Shown: positions 12,150 to 24,644, numbered from the stretch's first letter. The stretch: 64,000 bases of DNA from Dermanyssus gallinae (GCA_003439945.1 QVRM01002192.1:1054001-1118000), one strand, 5' to 3'. The notes: a model not told the origin generated them from the sequence alone. Numbers and translations are program-made.

Positions 12150-12960
12150 TTAAAGCTCTGAGCATCTATCTACAAAGACATGGAGTATACAATCAAATCC
12201 GGGGTCCCTATTTGGTTCGTACCTACGATAGTGCACATAGACTCGCACATACATCCTATGCAAACGAGGATCTGCTCGAAGAAAGAACCAACCGAGCGCT
12301 GGCGGATATCCGGCAACATTTTTGCACGCTAGGCTTTCCTTCAAACGGCCAAAAGCGCCATTTATGGAATCTATACTTACGCCTGGAAGGATACTCAGTA
12401 ACATCCAAGCCTGGAAGGATACCTAGTCATACCCACGCCCATGGTTAAATACCTGGATGTGAACCTGGATAGGGCTCACACAGAAACGCCTAAACAGCCT
12501 CCAAAGCTCTAGCAAAGCTGCGGTAAAACCTAACGCGAAACAGAGGGGCAATCGATTCTCGGCGCCGGCTTTTAACATCAGTAGTAGGCAGCATCATACT
12601 ATATTAAATCTTAGCCTTATGGGGCCGTACGACTGCCGGGTTACAATACGCCGCCTCGTCAGCAAGACTTAAATCTCTAAAAATGTCCCTCAATAAACGT
12701 TCGTACGGAGGCACTACTAATTAGCAGAATCGATACCGTAAACAAATAGGGCCAGTAATAGGAAGCAATCCAGTCGAGCCACTTGGATACTGCCTTGCCC
12801 GCCTACCCACTCACGTAACTGATAACAAGCCACGATGACTGCTTTCAATGATACCTAGACCACACTGGTAAAGCTAACGTACCCTTATGCCGTATGTGCA
12901 ACTCAAACGAATGTCGATCTAAGCCTCTGCTACGAACGCTGTACTTTTTTCAATACTAAG
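12150..12960 (+). mobile_element. R1-like LINE remnant (ORF2 3' part)
   Basis: Readable pieces in order are YANEDLLEERTNRALADI (a decayed YADD box; Asp-Asp is now Asn-Glu, about 12255), VKYLDVNLDRAHT (about 12445, equivalent to KYLGVxLD), SRRRLLTSVVGSIILY (about 12560, equivalent to KRRLLASVAESTALY of the nested R1-like copy), and CRMCNSNECRS (about 12890, the start of the C-terminal Cys/His motif). Frames change repeatedly. It is more diverged than the R1-like copies at 1-5 kb and 30-34 kb. Confidence 0.72.
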
Positions 12961-15900
12961 TAAGAGCTACTGTCCCGAAACCTGAGAGTGAGAAATCCCC
13001 TGACATGCCAAGTCCTTGTGGGGACACTTCTTGTAAGGACTTTGGGTCCTGGTTCATAGTAAGAAAATTCTTAGAATTTGTCCTCGAAGCGCAAATAACC
13101 GTCGAACAAAGTCGAGAAGCCTTAATGGCGAGATAAAATAGCTAGACGAGTAATCCTTAGAAGTCAATCTTGCGGCCACACCCGACAGAGCAAAGAGGGC
13201 GACTTTTTTGAGTCCCACACGACCTTCTAACCCGGCTTTAACCAGGCATTCATCATACATTTTACCAATTAATCTAAAAGAAAAGATATATATATATATA
13301 TTGTGTGTGAGCACGCGGGTGCAACAGATCGCAATCACTTGGCACACAAATCATGCGCGCACAAAAGATACGAATACTATAACGAGACACACGTCAAGAG
13401 CGACCTCGACAAAATAAAAAGACTCATACACTTCAACGTGGTAGTACTTTTAACAATTGACCTGCAGCAACCATAATGGCACTAAAGTCAGGCGAAGTAT
13501 TTTCTTCTGTAACGTGAATAGCTTAAGTTTAAAAGCTCTTTAGGTGCGACAAATGTCGGCAACTGTTGAACGCTCTTCTCCACTTCATTCTTCTCAATTA
13601 GAAGTGATTTGTGTGTACAGTCTAGCGTGTGTACTACATGTATAATGAAAACGACTCTAGAACGACATGCAACAGTTATGCAACTCAATTCATGCACGCG
13701 GACGGCTGCGCCGTTCTTTTATTTTCCGTTTTTGTTCCCATTTATCTCTTTGCTTTCATTTGTCACAATTATAAAACAGCCCATGTCGAATGCAACTATT
13801 CCGATATTTAATATACCCTTTAAGCCAATGTGGCAGGTATCTGTAGACTTATAGCGTTTGTAGTTTGATCTTAATAATATTAATAATAAAGACCGTATAT
13901 AATTAGCAGAATACGCGTACGCAAATAATGAAGAATGAGATATAGATCTCTTGAATAAGTACTGCTTCAATTGTAGTCGATAGGAATATGTATTGAAAAA
14001 TGAATTGGCAATGGTTTTGTAGTGTTTCTCCAGTGTGAAACTCATAGGAAAATAAATAACACACGATAAGAGGCATCCAGCGCGAAGTGTAGCTTTTGCG
14101 CCTCGAAACCTGCATGGTTATTTGTCTCGATGAGTCCCTTATACACATGCGCGCTGCTTTTACAGTTAGTTCTTCTAGATAAACCAGCGTAATTCGTTAA
14201 ACAACAATAAATAGCCACGCTCAAACCTCACATGTGTAAGAGATAAAAAAAAACGAGTACTGAACATTTAGCTTTAACCTAATTTGCAAATTCCTAGAAG
14301 GATTGCTTTTAAAGAACCAGCCATTTACTATTTAAAAAAAGGTGGCCGTCGTCATGGTTCATATCATCATTTTGACTTACACGCGCAACAGCAGGCCTTT
14401 TCAACTTACCGACATGACCTTCCTGACCCGACTTAATAGGCGCAGGCATTTTACGTTACCATTACCTGCGCCCCTTCAAGGTCCATTATGATTGAGCTGC
14501 TGTAAACACGCCGTCTCATTGATTGATGAGACAGAATCGATGCGAATGCAAGAAAAATAATTTTGTTAATTACGTAAAACAACAAAAATGCTGTTTACTA
14601 GCCCGTTTAGGGATTGCCATAGTGCCAAGCTGTCTAACTTTCTATCCCTAAGAGCCATCTTAAGGGCGCACAGGTACGAAGCAATTCTGCTGTTATCTAG
14701 TGTTAGTCACTAGAGAAATATAGCTTTGCAGAAATATATCTCTATTCATTTGTAGCGGTCTCCGACCTTTAAGTTATAGATAGAGTAAGAGCATGTTTCA
14801 TAACGCGCGTCGTGGGATTGTCGCATAATACATTCGCCACTTTGGCGCGACGTAGCCAGAGCTATCTCGCGAACGAATATTGACGCAATCTGGGCTTTAC
14901 TGAAGAATAGATCACTCATGTGTAGAATAACCTGGTGCAGCTACTACCAGCATATATGTTTGAAAGCTAATTGCTTTGAAGTTGACAACATCATATGTAA
15001 CTATTGTAGAAAAACCTATATCAAACGATAGATTATACTTCCGTAGAAAGACAAAGTGCCTCAATCCAGACGCGCGAATCACATAACAATCTGCATTGTG
15101 CGTTTATACTTTCAATGCAAGGATATAACTTAGTTATGTAATTATACGAAATAATAAATAATATACAACCCCTTTTAACTTTACGCAAATGCGCACGTTA
15201 AATGCTAAATGGAAAATACTAACTAGCACTGGAAAATTCACATTGCAGAGGCAGACAAAGGTATATTTTAATTTATACTGTTAACACCAAAGATATCCTA
15301 TTATGAACCACGATAATTCGTACGACCATGCGCAAAACAATATTTAGTCGGGTGGTTTTTTTTGTAACTTGCCTGCTGAGATTACCTGATTTAAGTTCCT
15401 GGCTCTGCGCTACACCGGTGGCTCTACCGCTCGACAAACATGCCTTTTATTTATTGTTCAGATTCAGAAACAATACGAAACAATTGGTTCTAGTAAACGT
15501 TGTTCGACGATCGTGCCATTTCCTAACACGCAGTTTGCCAACTTCAGTTGACAACAATCAGACACATCGAGCACGACACTTGCGTAGCCCTACTTTACAT
15601 GTAGTAAGTAGCCTCTAGAGCAGAAAGTGGCCAAGTGTTATGTCGCCTCAGGCGGCTGCAAACCGATCGCAAGATTTGTGTAATAACTGCGCACCAGACC
15701 CACACAATATTTCGGACACGAAAAACGAAGAAACTGAAAGCCTGAAGGAAACCGCAATATTTGCATATATATATGCAAAACGCTAACCCCGTGCCCTTAG
15801 AGAGATTGCAGAAAGGGTCTGTATTAAAAGTGTTTGAATCTCTATTGTCTTTGCAGTAAACAAACACAAATACAAAGCGTCATCGTATAGTAACAAATAG

Positions 15901-16560
15901 TCCGTCGTAGCACCCATCTTTGACCTGTGGGTATCTAGATTTCGGGCCGTTGTTGAGCTGAGGCCCGGTCCTTTCTAATAAGTGTCATTTTTGACAGTTG
16001 GAGCAAGTGGTTTACACTAAAGCCAATCGGATCTGCTACAGCTGCTGTCGGTTTTCCTGGCCCTCAGCCGTCATCCTCACACAATGTCGCATGGGCCAAC
16101 TAGACTGGAAAGCCGAAGATGGCGCGTCAAAACGGATTGTCTGGTTTATTCAGTACGAACTTCTTCAATCACGATACTGCTAAACTTCATTGAAGGTGAA
16201 CAAAATCCACAATTCAGTAGAAATTGATCAATATATTTTACGGAAATTACCATTAGCTATGTGCCACACAGACGTGCGTGGGTAGCTGATTAGTTGCCAT
16301 ACAGGCGTATATCTAATGCTGACGACTTTGTTAGGCACCTGACCCTAAAACTAACAACTTGGTATACACGTTGTGACCAGAAGTAGAAGTGAGGTATCTT
16401 CAATATAAAGAGCCTTAACTTCAGTTAACCATTTATGGACACCGATCGCATTACATGCTTTACCCATTACACCAAGGTTAAAATCGCTCGAACCAAGAAC
16501 AATAAGATTCCTAACAGTTTGAAGCTTAGGCTTAGCCTGTCCACTGTGTATATACTATCT
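12961..16560. other. No recognised feature; short TA run
   Basis: AT-rich sequence. A short (TA)n lies at about 13285-13301. Open frames here have no recognisable domains. I see no element ends. Confidence 0.4.
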
Positions 16561-16561
16561 T

Positions 16562-16634
16562 TTATGGCTCAATTCGAACCTGCGACTTCGGTCCCAGATT
16601 TTTATTAGAGCGTTACAAGTTAGGCTAAATATAT
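16562..16634 (-). tRNA. tRNA-like sequence (pseudogene or SINE head), weak
   Basis: The minus strand contains TAGCCTAACTTG (16627-16616), matching the RNA polymerase III A-box consensus, and GGTTCGAATTG (16580-16570), one or two changes from the B box, at tRNA-like spacing of about 47 nt. The T-stem pairs badly and the anticodon stem is poor, so a working tRNA is unlikely. A decayed tRNA or a tRNA-derived SINE head is the likely reading. Confidence 0.25.
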
Positions 16635-16639
16635 TTTTG

Positions 16640-17854
16640 CTTACGTTGTCCGCTTTACGCACTAAACTCATTAATAAGTGAACGATAAGAATGACAAAAA
16701 TGTGCCAATAAAAACAAATTTTACGACATATTCAAATGTGCAATTGGAAACATGTGCAATCATACGCCTACAGATATAGAACTTAGCAAAATTTCGTCTT
16801 ATACTTGGATTGTTCTCCTGTATTGAATGTACTGTACTATATTATGCAAAGGAACTTGAGTCGCAAGCTCACATGCTTCTGTGCAAAGTAAAGTAAACTC
16901 TAGTTACATTTATGATACAATTGAAGAATGTATGCTTGTTAGGATCAGTTTAGATAATATAGCATCTAGTTTTGTTATTTTAGGCACTTATAAACAATAA
17001 TTATAATACCTACCGTTTAACAACAATGCTGTCGATGGCGAAAAAAGTTGGTGTCGAGGTGGCTGCTAGGTAACACCTACCGGTATCAGCAGTTGTAAAT
17101 ATTCCTGATATTCGGGGAAGACACAGCAAAGCAATCTATACTCAATCGCCGCGTCTATACTAGATACGTAGTCCATGACTATCATCATATGGTCTGATCG
17201 AATACGAACTTTCACAAGGAACTTCCACGCAATCGTGTACGAAGCATTACGCGTCCCTGGCCCCTTACGAGATTGCTGCACTGCCTCTCTCGAATGGCAT
17301 GCGCAAAGCAGCTGACAATAGTATAAGTTGTCGGCTGCTTTACTCATAGCTTTATTAATTAAAGCATTTATATACTTCCTAGAGAAAGGGACACACACAG
17401 AGCATTAACGGCAACAATTACGATGCAAACGTAGCAAATGCAAAACTGCAATACTCGAACGATGATACGAATACAATGAGTTCACTATAAGAGGACTGCG
17501 GTTGTGCCTTGCTTGCAGTATCTACGTATTATTAAAGATTGCCATTCCGTACTCGATACGGCTGCATAAGAGAAACAAGTCGCGCTGTTGAGCGCAAGCA
17601 ATTTGAAGCCGCGTTCGGAGTCCGAATTCTTCATATCTTGGTTGGGGTCTCGAGGGAGAGCGCAGCCAACGTCGCTTTTTGGGCTGTATTGAAACGTGAC
17701 ATGGATCGATGATCGCAAACAGAAAACGTGCAGAGTGCCTTGCGACAGTCGGACACGTTGCTTCTACATAGCCAGGCAATCGTTCAGAGCGCCACCAAAA
17801 ATATGCACTATTAGCCAACTGGTTACGTTTACGCTATATAGATATATATTTTAT
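16640..17854. other. No recognised feature
   Basis: No domain, RNA or element end seen. Sequence around 16215-16310 shares a loose repeat with 18495-18565 (GCTATGTGCC, then ACAGACGT). Confidence 0.4.
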
Positions 17855-17990
17855 GGGACCGTCTTCTCCAGACGGCAAATTTATTAAAGTTCAATAATTC
17901 TTCATTGAGCTTGAAATTTCCGTAATTATATAAATTCAAACAGTTGTAACTATTCGGGGCATTTTGCAGAAAAGGCTATCGCCCGTGTCT
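17855..17990 (+). repeat. 135-bp TA-flanked repeat, copy 1
   Basis: It begins GGGACCGTCTTCTCCAGACGG, which folds into a short hairpin (CCGTC/GACGG), and ends AAAAGGCTATCGCCCGTGTCT. Two more copies lie at 18173-18307 and 52207-52341 with the same ends and almost the same length. TA-rich sequence flanks both sides. It has no coding capacity. See the findings for what it might be. Confidence 0.85.
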
Positions 17991-18172
17991 GCCTATATAT
18001 ATAATAAAACAAATACTCAGTAGGTATTAAAGTAGATATGGATTATATGGATGCGTAGGTAATATATATGCTGCCGCTCTAAGCGCCCCTTATATAAAAG
18101 GGTGACATGTGTATTTAGGTATACATGCTAAGCGAACAATAAATCAATTAATCAATCATATATATTTTTTAA

Positions 18173-18307
18173 AGGACCGTCTTCTCCGGACGGCAAATTA
18201 TTTAAGTTCAATAATTCTTAATTGAGCTTGCAATTTCCATTATTACATAAATTCGAACAGTTATAACGATTTAGGTAATTTTGCAGAAAAGGCTATCGCC
18301 CGTGTCT
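18173..18307 (+). repeat. 135-bp TA-flanked repeat, copy 2
   Basis: Same ends as copy 1: GGACCGTCTTCTCCGGACGG at the left, with a perfect CCGTC/GACGG hairpin, and GGCTATCGCCCGTGTCT at the right. It is in direct orientation 183 bp after copy 1 and is followed at once by a (TA)n tract (18310-18337). Confidence 0.85.
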
Positions 18308-18309
18308 AA

Positions 18310-19880
18310 CATATATATATATATATATATATATATAGGTGTGTGCGTGCGAAAATTCCGTGCAACTCGAAAGATCGAAGACAGGACCTCTTTCTAAATC
18401 GTTTGATTTTCTATTGTCCTCTCTTAACTTGACCGTTAATTACTTCAATTATACTGCTAAATTTCAATGACGGTTAACAAAAGCCACTGTACCGTAGTAA
18501 TTGATCAGCACAGTTTACACACGTGAGCTATGTGCCATACAGACGTATATATGCAGATGATAATAGCCTAAACACAGGATCTATCCAGCCACCGGCAGTT
18601 AAAGGCGTTGACTTGTTTTCTTTATTCAATAGCTTGAGGACTAATCAAGCACTTAGTGGGACACGTCATCAAGGGCGACAAAAACTGTGATTTGTTGTTC
18701 TTTAAACATCACTATCTCGTATGATGTCTTACAAATACAAGCTTCCATCTAGCACAAAGCGCACAAACATAAGGCCTTCAATAGATTATTGCGATGATCC
18801 AATTTAGAGGCAGACAGAAACGAAGAAAGAAGGAGAACAAAACGAACGCCAAAAACTGACAGAGGTTCAGACAATAGAGCTGCAGAGGCCGCCATTAGAT
18901 TTGCAACCTAATTGCTGTTCCGTGGGGACGTTCCAGGTGTATACGCGCGCCCAGCAGATAAACGAAACGGCCGCTGACAATGCTACACTAAACAGATAGA
19001 TAACACAACAGGCCGTGCTGTTTGTGCCAGGCCGGGTATGCTCAGAAACACTGACTTCTAAACAACGAACCCTATACCAGTTTGAGGACCAGTGCGCAAG
19101 GCAATTGACGATGCTATATTACCTGCCGGATGTCGGAAGCGGTGAAAAAGCTGCTTTGCAAAACAGGGGCTCAGCATTGAGCATTCTGCTAAGCTATTGT
19201 GAATCATTGATACAAAGTGATTAAGGCAGAGCTAATGCCCGGCTTTCTAGGTTGACATTAGCCTTAAGCTTTCCACAGAAGCAGCCATTGCAAAAGGTTG
19301 CAGTAGAACACAACAGTGGTAAAACTAACCACAATTTCGCTAACGTGGTGTGAAGATTGCGAGATTTGAAAACATGTCAACTGTGTATAGTATGTATATA
19401 TGTATGACATATATACATGTCATATACAGTTGACGCGTTGTATACTTGTCTGGGTCTTCTATTGTACGCCTAGTCTCAGCCGTCTTGTTCGTACCGGCTC
19501 TCAGCTTGTTCTCCTCTCCCCTGTTTGGCTGCTGACAGGAACAAGGTTGCACATTATTTTCACCACGCATGCCCTGCGCTTAACCTTGTCGCCCTCCAAA
19601 GAAGTGACTTGAAGAGTCGTGCTTTAAAAATCAATACAAGAAGACTGCTCAGTCTAAAGGAAAAGTTAAAAAATTTACTCTTCTAACTCTTGACGGTGCG
19701 AACCCGACCACACAGTAGAAAATAATGAATCCCACTGATACGACTATGGCTCGCACACCCTGAACTGAACAGATTTTTGAGTTAGTGAGTGTGATACCAC
19801 TGTTGACAGAATTGACGGAAACGAAGCGTCCGAGAAGGGCTGAGAGTTAGTTGTTAATAAGAAAACATCACAATGATACA
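18310..19880. other. (TA)n tract, then unassigned sequence with a palindrome
   Basis: (TA)n occupies 18310-18337. A nested palindrome lies at 19376-19434: 9-bp outer arms (GTCAACTGT / ACAGTTGAC) and an inner 8-bp pair (TATGACAT / ATGTCATA). No gene or element could be recognised. Confidence 0.5.
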
Positions 19881-20040
19881 GGAGTGTTTGAAAATGCCAC
19901 AAGAGCCACTAAGCGATAACCTTATGTTCAACCCCAAGGCCTCTTCAAGATTGTTGTGAAGCAAAAGTCCGATGAATCTACAGATGGTGTTGCGGTCTCT
20001 GTAGCAAAAGCATTCGCCGCGAATCATCTACCTTTTCGCG

Positions 20041-20915
20041 GTGAGCTCTTCAAACGGTTTCCACTTTTCAAGCCTATATCCTAGGATTGGCCTTACCCAC
20101 GCCTGGTTCAATACAGTTGAGGAAGCAATTACGACAAGGAAGACAAGGGCTATTGCCGCTATTCTCAATGTTTATGCACTTGCGAACTATCATGGCTTAA
20201 CACTTAATAGGCCTATAATTGTTGTTGATAATGGTTTTCCCACGCAAGATATCTTGGCTGCCTTGAAGGACATTGGTGTAGTTTCAGCCACAAGGGTAAC
20301 TTATATGAGGAGGACCGATATGGCTTCGATGTTATCATTCCTGTGTTTGTTTTACTTTAACAAGACACCATTGTCAGAGGTGTTTTATAGAGGGTTTTAC
20401 AATGCATAAGATCATTATGAATGCAAAAGCGACAAGGCTATAAGTGCTTAAAAGTAGGCCACAATGCTGCAAATTGCTACAGTGATTTTACGGGCAGACA
20501 ACGTGCGCAACCTATTGATCATATGAAAAGTTGACGCAATGCACTTAAATGCGTAAACTGTAATGTTCCTCATTCATTGTCCTTCGTGGCATGTCCTTTC
20601 CTGGGCAATCACGAAGCTCCTCGATCTCCACAAAGCATAACGTATCCGACAATGCCTACAAATGCTGTTGTAGTTTGTTCGTTAGTCTTCGAGGCTGCAG
20701 CTGGTCCTAAAATAGATGCAAATCTGCCGGGCGACTATATTATTCCTAACAAAACGATCATACCTAGCACAAAGCGTCTAGTAGAGTCTGTGAATGGAAG
20801 ACGCTTACCACGTCCAAACTATCAAATTCCTTGTCAAAGGCCACTTCCACTCCGTTTTGGAAGTTCTCAAAGCTGTATGTCCCAAAGCTGCATGCAGCTC
20901 GACTTTCTCTTTTAG
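20041..20915 (+). pseudogene. LINE ORF1 (gag-like, two zinc knuckles)
   Basis: The frame reads LTHAWFNTVEEAITTRK (about 20090), LNVYALANYHGLT, then DILAALKDIGVVSATRVTYM (about 20246-20305). The ORF1 at 60.8-61.0 kb has HAWFSSAEEAAK, LNVHVLVRRHDLG and SAFKDVGVTMANREIYI, so the two are homologous. After stops and frame changes at 20407-20535, zinc-knuckle remnants appear: KVGHNAANC (about 20455-20480) and CVNCNVPHSLSFVACP (about 20553-20600). This is the layout of LINE gag-like ORF1: a fold resembling an RNA-binding domain, then CCHC knuckles. Function in RNA binding is inferred from family layout. Confidence 0.68.
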
Positions 20916-21171
20916 TAATTTGAAGTGATTCCTAAGTGCTTTAAAATATAGCTACATACGTTCATTTCGACAAAACTGATGAGTAAATTATACTTCATAT
21001 AGGACGAAAAAACTACCTGCACAGAATTGGAGAGATATAATATGATATTTACTAATATTATGTGCAACCACATTTACAGTGACTCTCTGAGAAGCACTAA
21101 TGTTTGCGGCTGTCAAGAGCGGCACGATCTAATCGTAAGGAAATAGTAAACTTGCGATAAAATGTGAACTG

Positions 21172-23190
21172 TTGCGGGCTGACGAGGGGTCTCTTAATGA
21201 CGCTGCGGTCGTTGGCAAGATAGGACCATATGATGTCAATATCCAGACTTACTCCTGTCAAACCGATGTGTGGACGAAATCGGTAAGTGTTTATATTAGA
21301 ATACATATGGACGTTGAATGTTATATAATTGGCTTCTACCCAAGCAGTATAATGCCCAAGGAATCTCTGCTCAACATAATAAACGATATTCTGACCAGAA
21401 GCTCCTCACCTCACCCCGCGTCAGGCTCTTGGTGATGTTATTCTCAAACAACTAGGTGAACAGTCGCCCGAAACGACTAGTATTGACTTCCTCCTAAGCC
21501 GTGTTAGCAAAGCATCATGGCTCAGTGCGTTTGATGCATGCGATGTCGATTCAGCCCTCGAGGCCTTTCAAGACATTCTGTTTACTTTCTATGAATCCTT
21601 GTTTCCGTTGCGCACTAAAGCTCGCGAGGACAGCGCACTAAATAAAACATTTTACACCGAAAAAATGATCGGAGAAAATGCATCTAAAGAGTCGTGAGTA
21701 TCAACATAGTCTGCGGCCTAGAACTATATTTTACAGAACACGACTCGACACGTTATATAGCGTTACAAGACATCTTTAGAATTTTTTCAATAAAACATGT
21801 AATAACAAAATACGTTCAGTAGAACAGCCTCATATTTTGACTGTGGCTCCCGATGTCCGTTACATGACGAATTGCTGATTGGCTAAGTCGGCACTTAGTA
21901 AATAGGTTCAGTTATTGTTGTGCCTATCTGCTTAGAAGGTGACTATTCTTACAGATCTATGAACCAACAACGGCTTATCCGACTTCGAGCTGCACTCACT
22001 TCTAATAAAATAAAAAGCAAGCTGGAGTAGTGGAGAAGCTGTGAAGCTATGGGGTACCCGGAATTTTGAAAATTGGCGGCCCCGTCAATTGTCAGTACCC
22101 TCACAAAAATTATAAATCTACCGCCCTCTTCACGTCTAAAAGCCTCTTTTGTGAGCCCGCTTTACCAATAAGAGGGCGATAAAAACACGATCCGCAAACT
22201 ATCGTTTCACAAGTCTAGCAGACTATATATCTAAAAATTTAAACAACTTGCTCTGTCTTGCAGTTTTGAGCATCATTTGAAGTCCATTCACTTTTGCGTA
22301 TTTTCAATTTGACATTCAACACGGCCGATATACGGATCTGGTGCTCGCCCTCTCATGGTAGTCTGTGGTGGACTTTGTAGAACTGGCCAAATTATATCTC
22401 GGAGTCTCTTTATACGTTGCCGCGGCTTTCGGTTGCCTTACAGCTAAATGGTTTCACTCATACCTAACCTCAATAATCAAAATCGGGCAAGTCCTCATAA
22501 AGACTTGTAGGTACCGGCAACCTCAGGTTCTGTGCTCGGACCGTTATATTTTTTAATTCTTATTAAATGTTATTATCTTAAATATCTAGGAGGACTTGGG
22601 CAAGCCGATCGTTTTTGCTAACGGTACGACGTTGCTCCTTTGGCTCAATGCCTCCAAGGCCTGTTTCGAGTTGGCTCATTTTCTCTCACAGATAAAAACA
22701 GCCGTTAGAAGCCGAACGTTACAATATTCCGTATGTATTCCCTGTCCTTGACCTGGAGCTGCACCTCAACATAGAGCTCTTCTTAACAGGTAAAGAATTT
22801 GTTCCAGCAGAGCAGAGTATGAGTGCTTAAGTTGGTATACGCTAGATTACATCAAGCCCAAATGCCAATATGTCTGCTCTCTTTTGTATGCCGCTAATCT
22901 GCGTTCCTGTGAATGGCCTTGGTCTACAGATCCAGAGTCAACTATATTCCTATATAGGATATCAGCTTGAGGTTGTCCTCCGTCAGACTCAAAAATTGCA
23001 AAACGGTGCTTTAAGAGCAATATTCAGCAGGCTACGCAGTGATTGGGTCACTGATCTCCTCCTGGTCGACTTGCTCTACTTGCTAAAGATTGCGATGTTA
23101 AGCTCTAAAATTACTCGGGGTATTATCCTCTGCGATATTTCCCCTTGCTTCTTGTTCAGTAGGACCTCGAGACGTGTCTCGATATTTATA
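21172..23190 (+). pseudogene. LINE ORF2 remnant (linker, RT, post-RT)
   Basis: Pieces in order are ETTSIDFLLSRVSKASWLSA then FDACDVDSALEAF (about 21470-21570, the segment between endonuclease and RT), WFHSYLTSIIK (about 22450), GSVLGPLYFLILI (about 22525, RT domain 4), KPIVFANGTTLLLW (about 22600, where the catalytic ADD box has become ANG), and LQNGALRAIFSRLRSDWVTD (about 23000-23060, the post-RT region). RT domains 1-3 are not readable. Heavily decayed. Confidence 0.72.
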
Positions 23191-23296
23191 TAATATACCA
23201 TTAGTCGATTAAAGAAATATACTCAGCAAGCCCTTGCTTCTATTTTCCTGCCAATATCCCACAAAGTCTTCGCCGCGCCGCTTCCCTGTATTGTTC

Positions 23297-23298
<2 letters not shown>

Positions 23299-23357
<59 letters not shown>
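23299..23357. repeat. (TA)n microsatellite
   Basis: A pure TA run of about 59 bp abuts the left terminal inverted repeat of the mariner element that starts at 23358. Confidence 0.97.
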
Positions 23358-23360
<3 letters not shown>

Positions 23361-24644
23361 GGCTACAAAAAAGGTTTTTCAGTTTTGGCGCTATAAAGAA
23401 AACACATATATAGGAGACACGGGAGGTCTTATTTATTGATTTATATATTCTCCGCCGAAAGATACAACCTCTGCCCAACGATTTACAAGCTTTTCGATTC
23501 CTATTTCTGTAAAGGTCTGGGTTTTTAGTGGCAAAATAATCTTCCAGTCCAGAACGCACGTGTTCGATAGAAGTGAATTTTTTACCACTTAAAGAAATCT
23601 GCATCGATCTGAATAGGTGGTAATCAGATGGTGCGAAGTCGGGGGAATACGGTGGATGTTCCAAAAGTTCCCATTTTAGCTGGGAAATTTTCGAAAGAGT
23701 CTCCCTACTCACGTGGGGCCTTGCGTTGTCTTGGTGGAACAGGACACCCTTCCTTGAAATTAGTGCAGGGTACGACTGCTTTAATTCTTCGTGAACCTTT
23801 TCGAGTCGTTGACACTACACGGCCGTGTTTATCGTCTGGTTATGCGGTAAAAGTTCATAGTGCACTATTCCGCCCACATTCCACCAAATACACAATAAAA
23901 CCTTGTTTGCGTGTATGTCCTTTTTGGGCTGGGTGACGGAGGTGCCAGGTTCACTTGACCAGAACCTTTTGCTGACAGGAAAGTCGTAGAAGACCAATTT
24001 TTCATCGCAGGTCACAAAACGATCGAAAAAAGGCAAATTTTGATGCCTGGTGAGCAAAGAAGTGCAGACGCGCATGCGCGTCATCTTGTTGAAGTCGCTA
24101 AGCTCGTGAGGTACCCATTTGCACAGCCTGGAAGTTATTCCAAGGCGTTTTAAAGCTGTGCTAACAGTTTGTTGGGTAATATGAAGCTTCTCGGCAAGTT
24201 CCACAGTAGTTATAGTGGGATTTTCCTGGATTTTCATTCGAAAAACCTCCTCACTGACAACACTTGGCCTTCCTGATCTAGGCTTATCTTCGAGGTTAAA
24301 ATTTTCCTTTCGGAGCTTCTCAATCCACTGTTGGCATATTCTGTCTGTACAACAGGCATCTCCAAACGATTTCAACAACTTTTTGTAAGCCTGCGTTGCA
24401 CTCAGTCCATTTTTAAACTCATGGAGTAGAATCGCCCGAATTTGCCATTTTTCTACCTCCATTTTGCAGCACTTTTACGAACAAACGGCTAAACAGATTT
24501 TAAAATGGTTGAGACCAGCAGATTCCCCGCTCTTTTTCACATGAAAACAACAAAGAGTGAGCCAATGATCTATGCCTAGGCGCCGGGCGGGCGCTGTGAA
24601 AGCCGCGCAAGCGCCAATCCGAAAATATTTTTTTGCAGACCCTA
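23358..24644 (-). mobile_element. Complete mariner element (inactive)
   Basis: The element is about 1.29 kb, the usual mariner size. Its ends are inverted repeats of about 32 bp: the left reads TAGGGCTACAAAAAAGG and the right, on the opposite strand, TAGGGTCTGCAAAAAAAT, both continuing to TTGGCGC. TA dinucleotides flank it. It carries one transposase gene on the minus strand. The left end sits in a (TA)n tract; the right end is about 60-90 bp from the stop codon of the RLE-type LINE. Confidence 0.92.
23433..24462 (-). pseudogene. Mariner (D,D34D) transposase, one nonsense codon and one frameshift
   Basis: The gene would encode a cut-and-paste DNA transposase of about 343 residues, the normal mariner length. 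The start is ATG at 24462. An N-terminal helix-turn-helix DNA-binding region spans about 1-110, followed by WVPHEL (116-121). The catalytic triad is intact: Asp153 in FVTCDEKL, Asp in FHQDNARPHV, and Asp in YSPDFAPSDYHLF exactly 34 residues later. A single TAG replaces an expected Tyr codon at 23815-23817, and the frame is unchanged through it. A 1-nt frameshift near 23515 moves the C-terminus (IEKLVNRWAEVVSFGGEYI) into another frame with TAA at 23433. Usual WWD is WWN (residues 193-195), which is not a triad residue. Confidence 0.93.

Larger units (their letters stand above)
19880..23190 (+). mobile_element. Old two-ORF LINE (gag-like ORF1 and decayed ORF2)
   Basis: A gag-like ORF1 (20041-20915), a linker/endonuclease-side ORF2 stretch (about 21430-21700), RT pieces (22360-22720) and a post-RT region (22870-23190) follow each other in the right order and strand over 3.3 kb. 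Its ORF1 is related to the one at 60.2-61.1 kb. No poly-A or TSD was located. A (TA)n tract starts about 110 bp after the last coding piece. Confidence 0.75.

Noticed and set aside
17855..18307. CRISPR-like or satellite array from the two tandem 135-bp repeats
   Set aside because: Only two units, spaced 183 bp apart, with a third 34 kb away; the context is eukaryotic. This is a dispersed repeat.
24190..24200. Mariner WWD to WWN change as a catalytic lesion
   Set aside because: The mariner triad is the Asp of CDEK, of HQDN and of APSD, all present with correct 34-residue spacing. WWD is conserved but not part of the triad.
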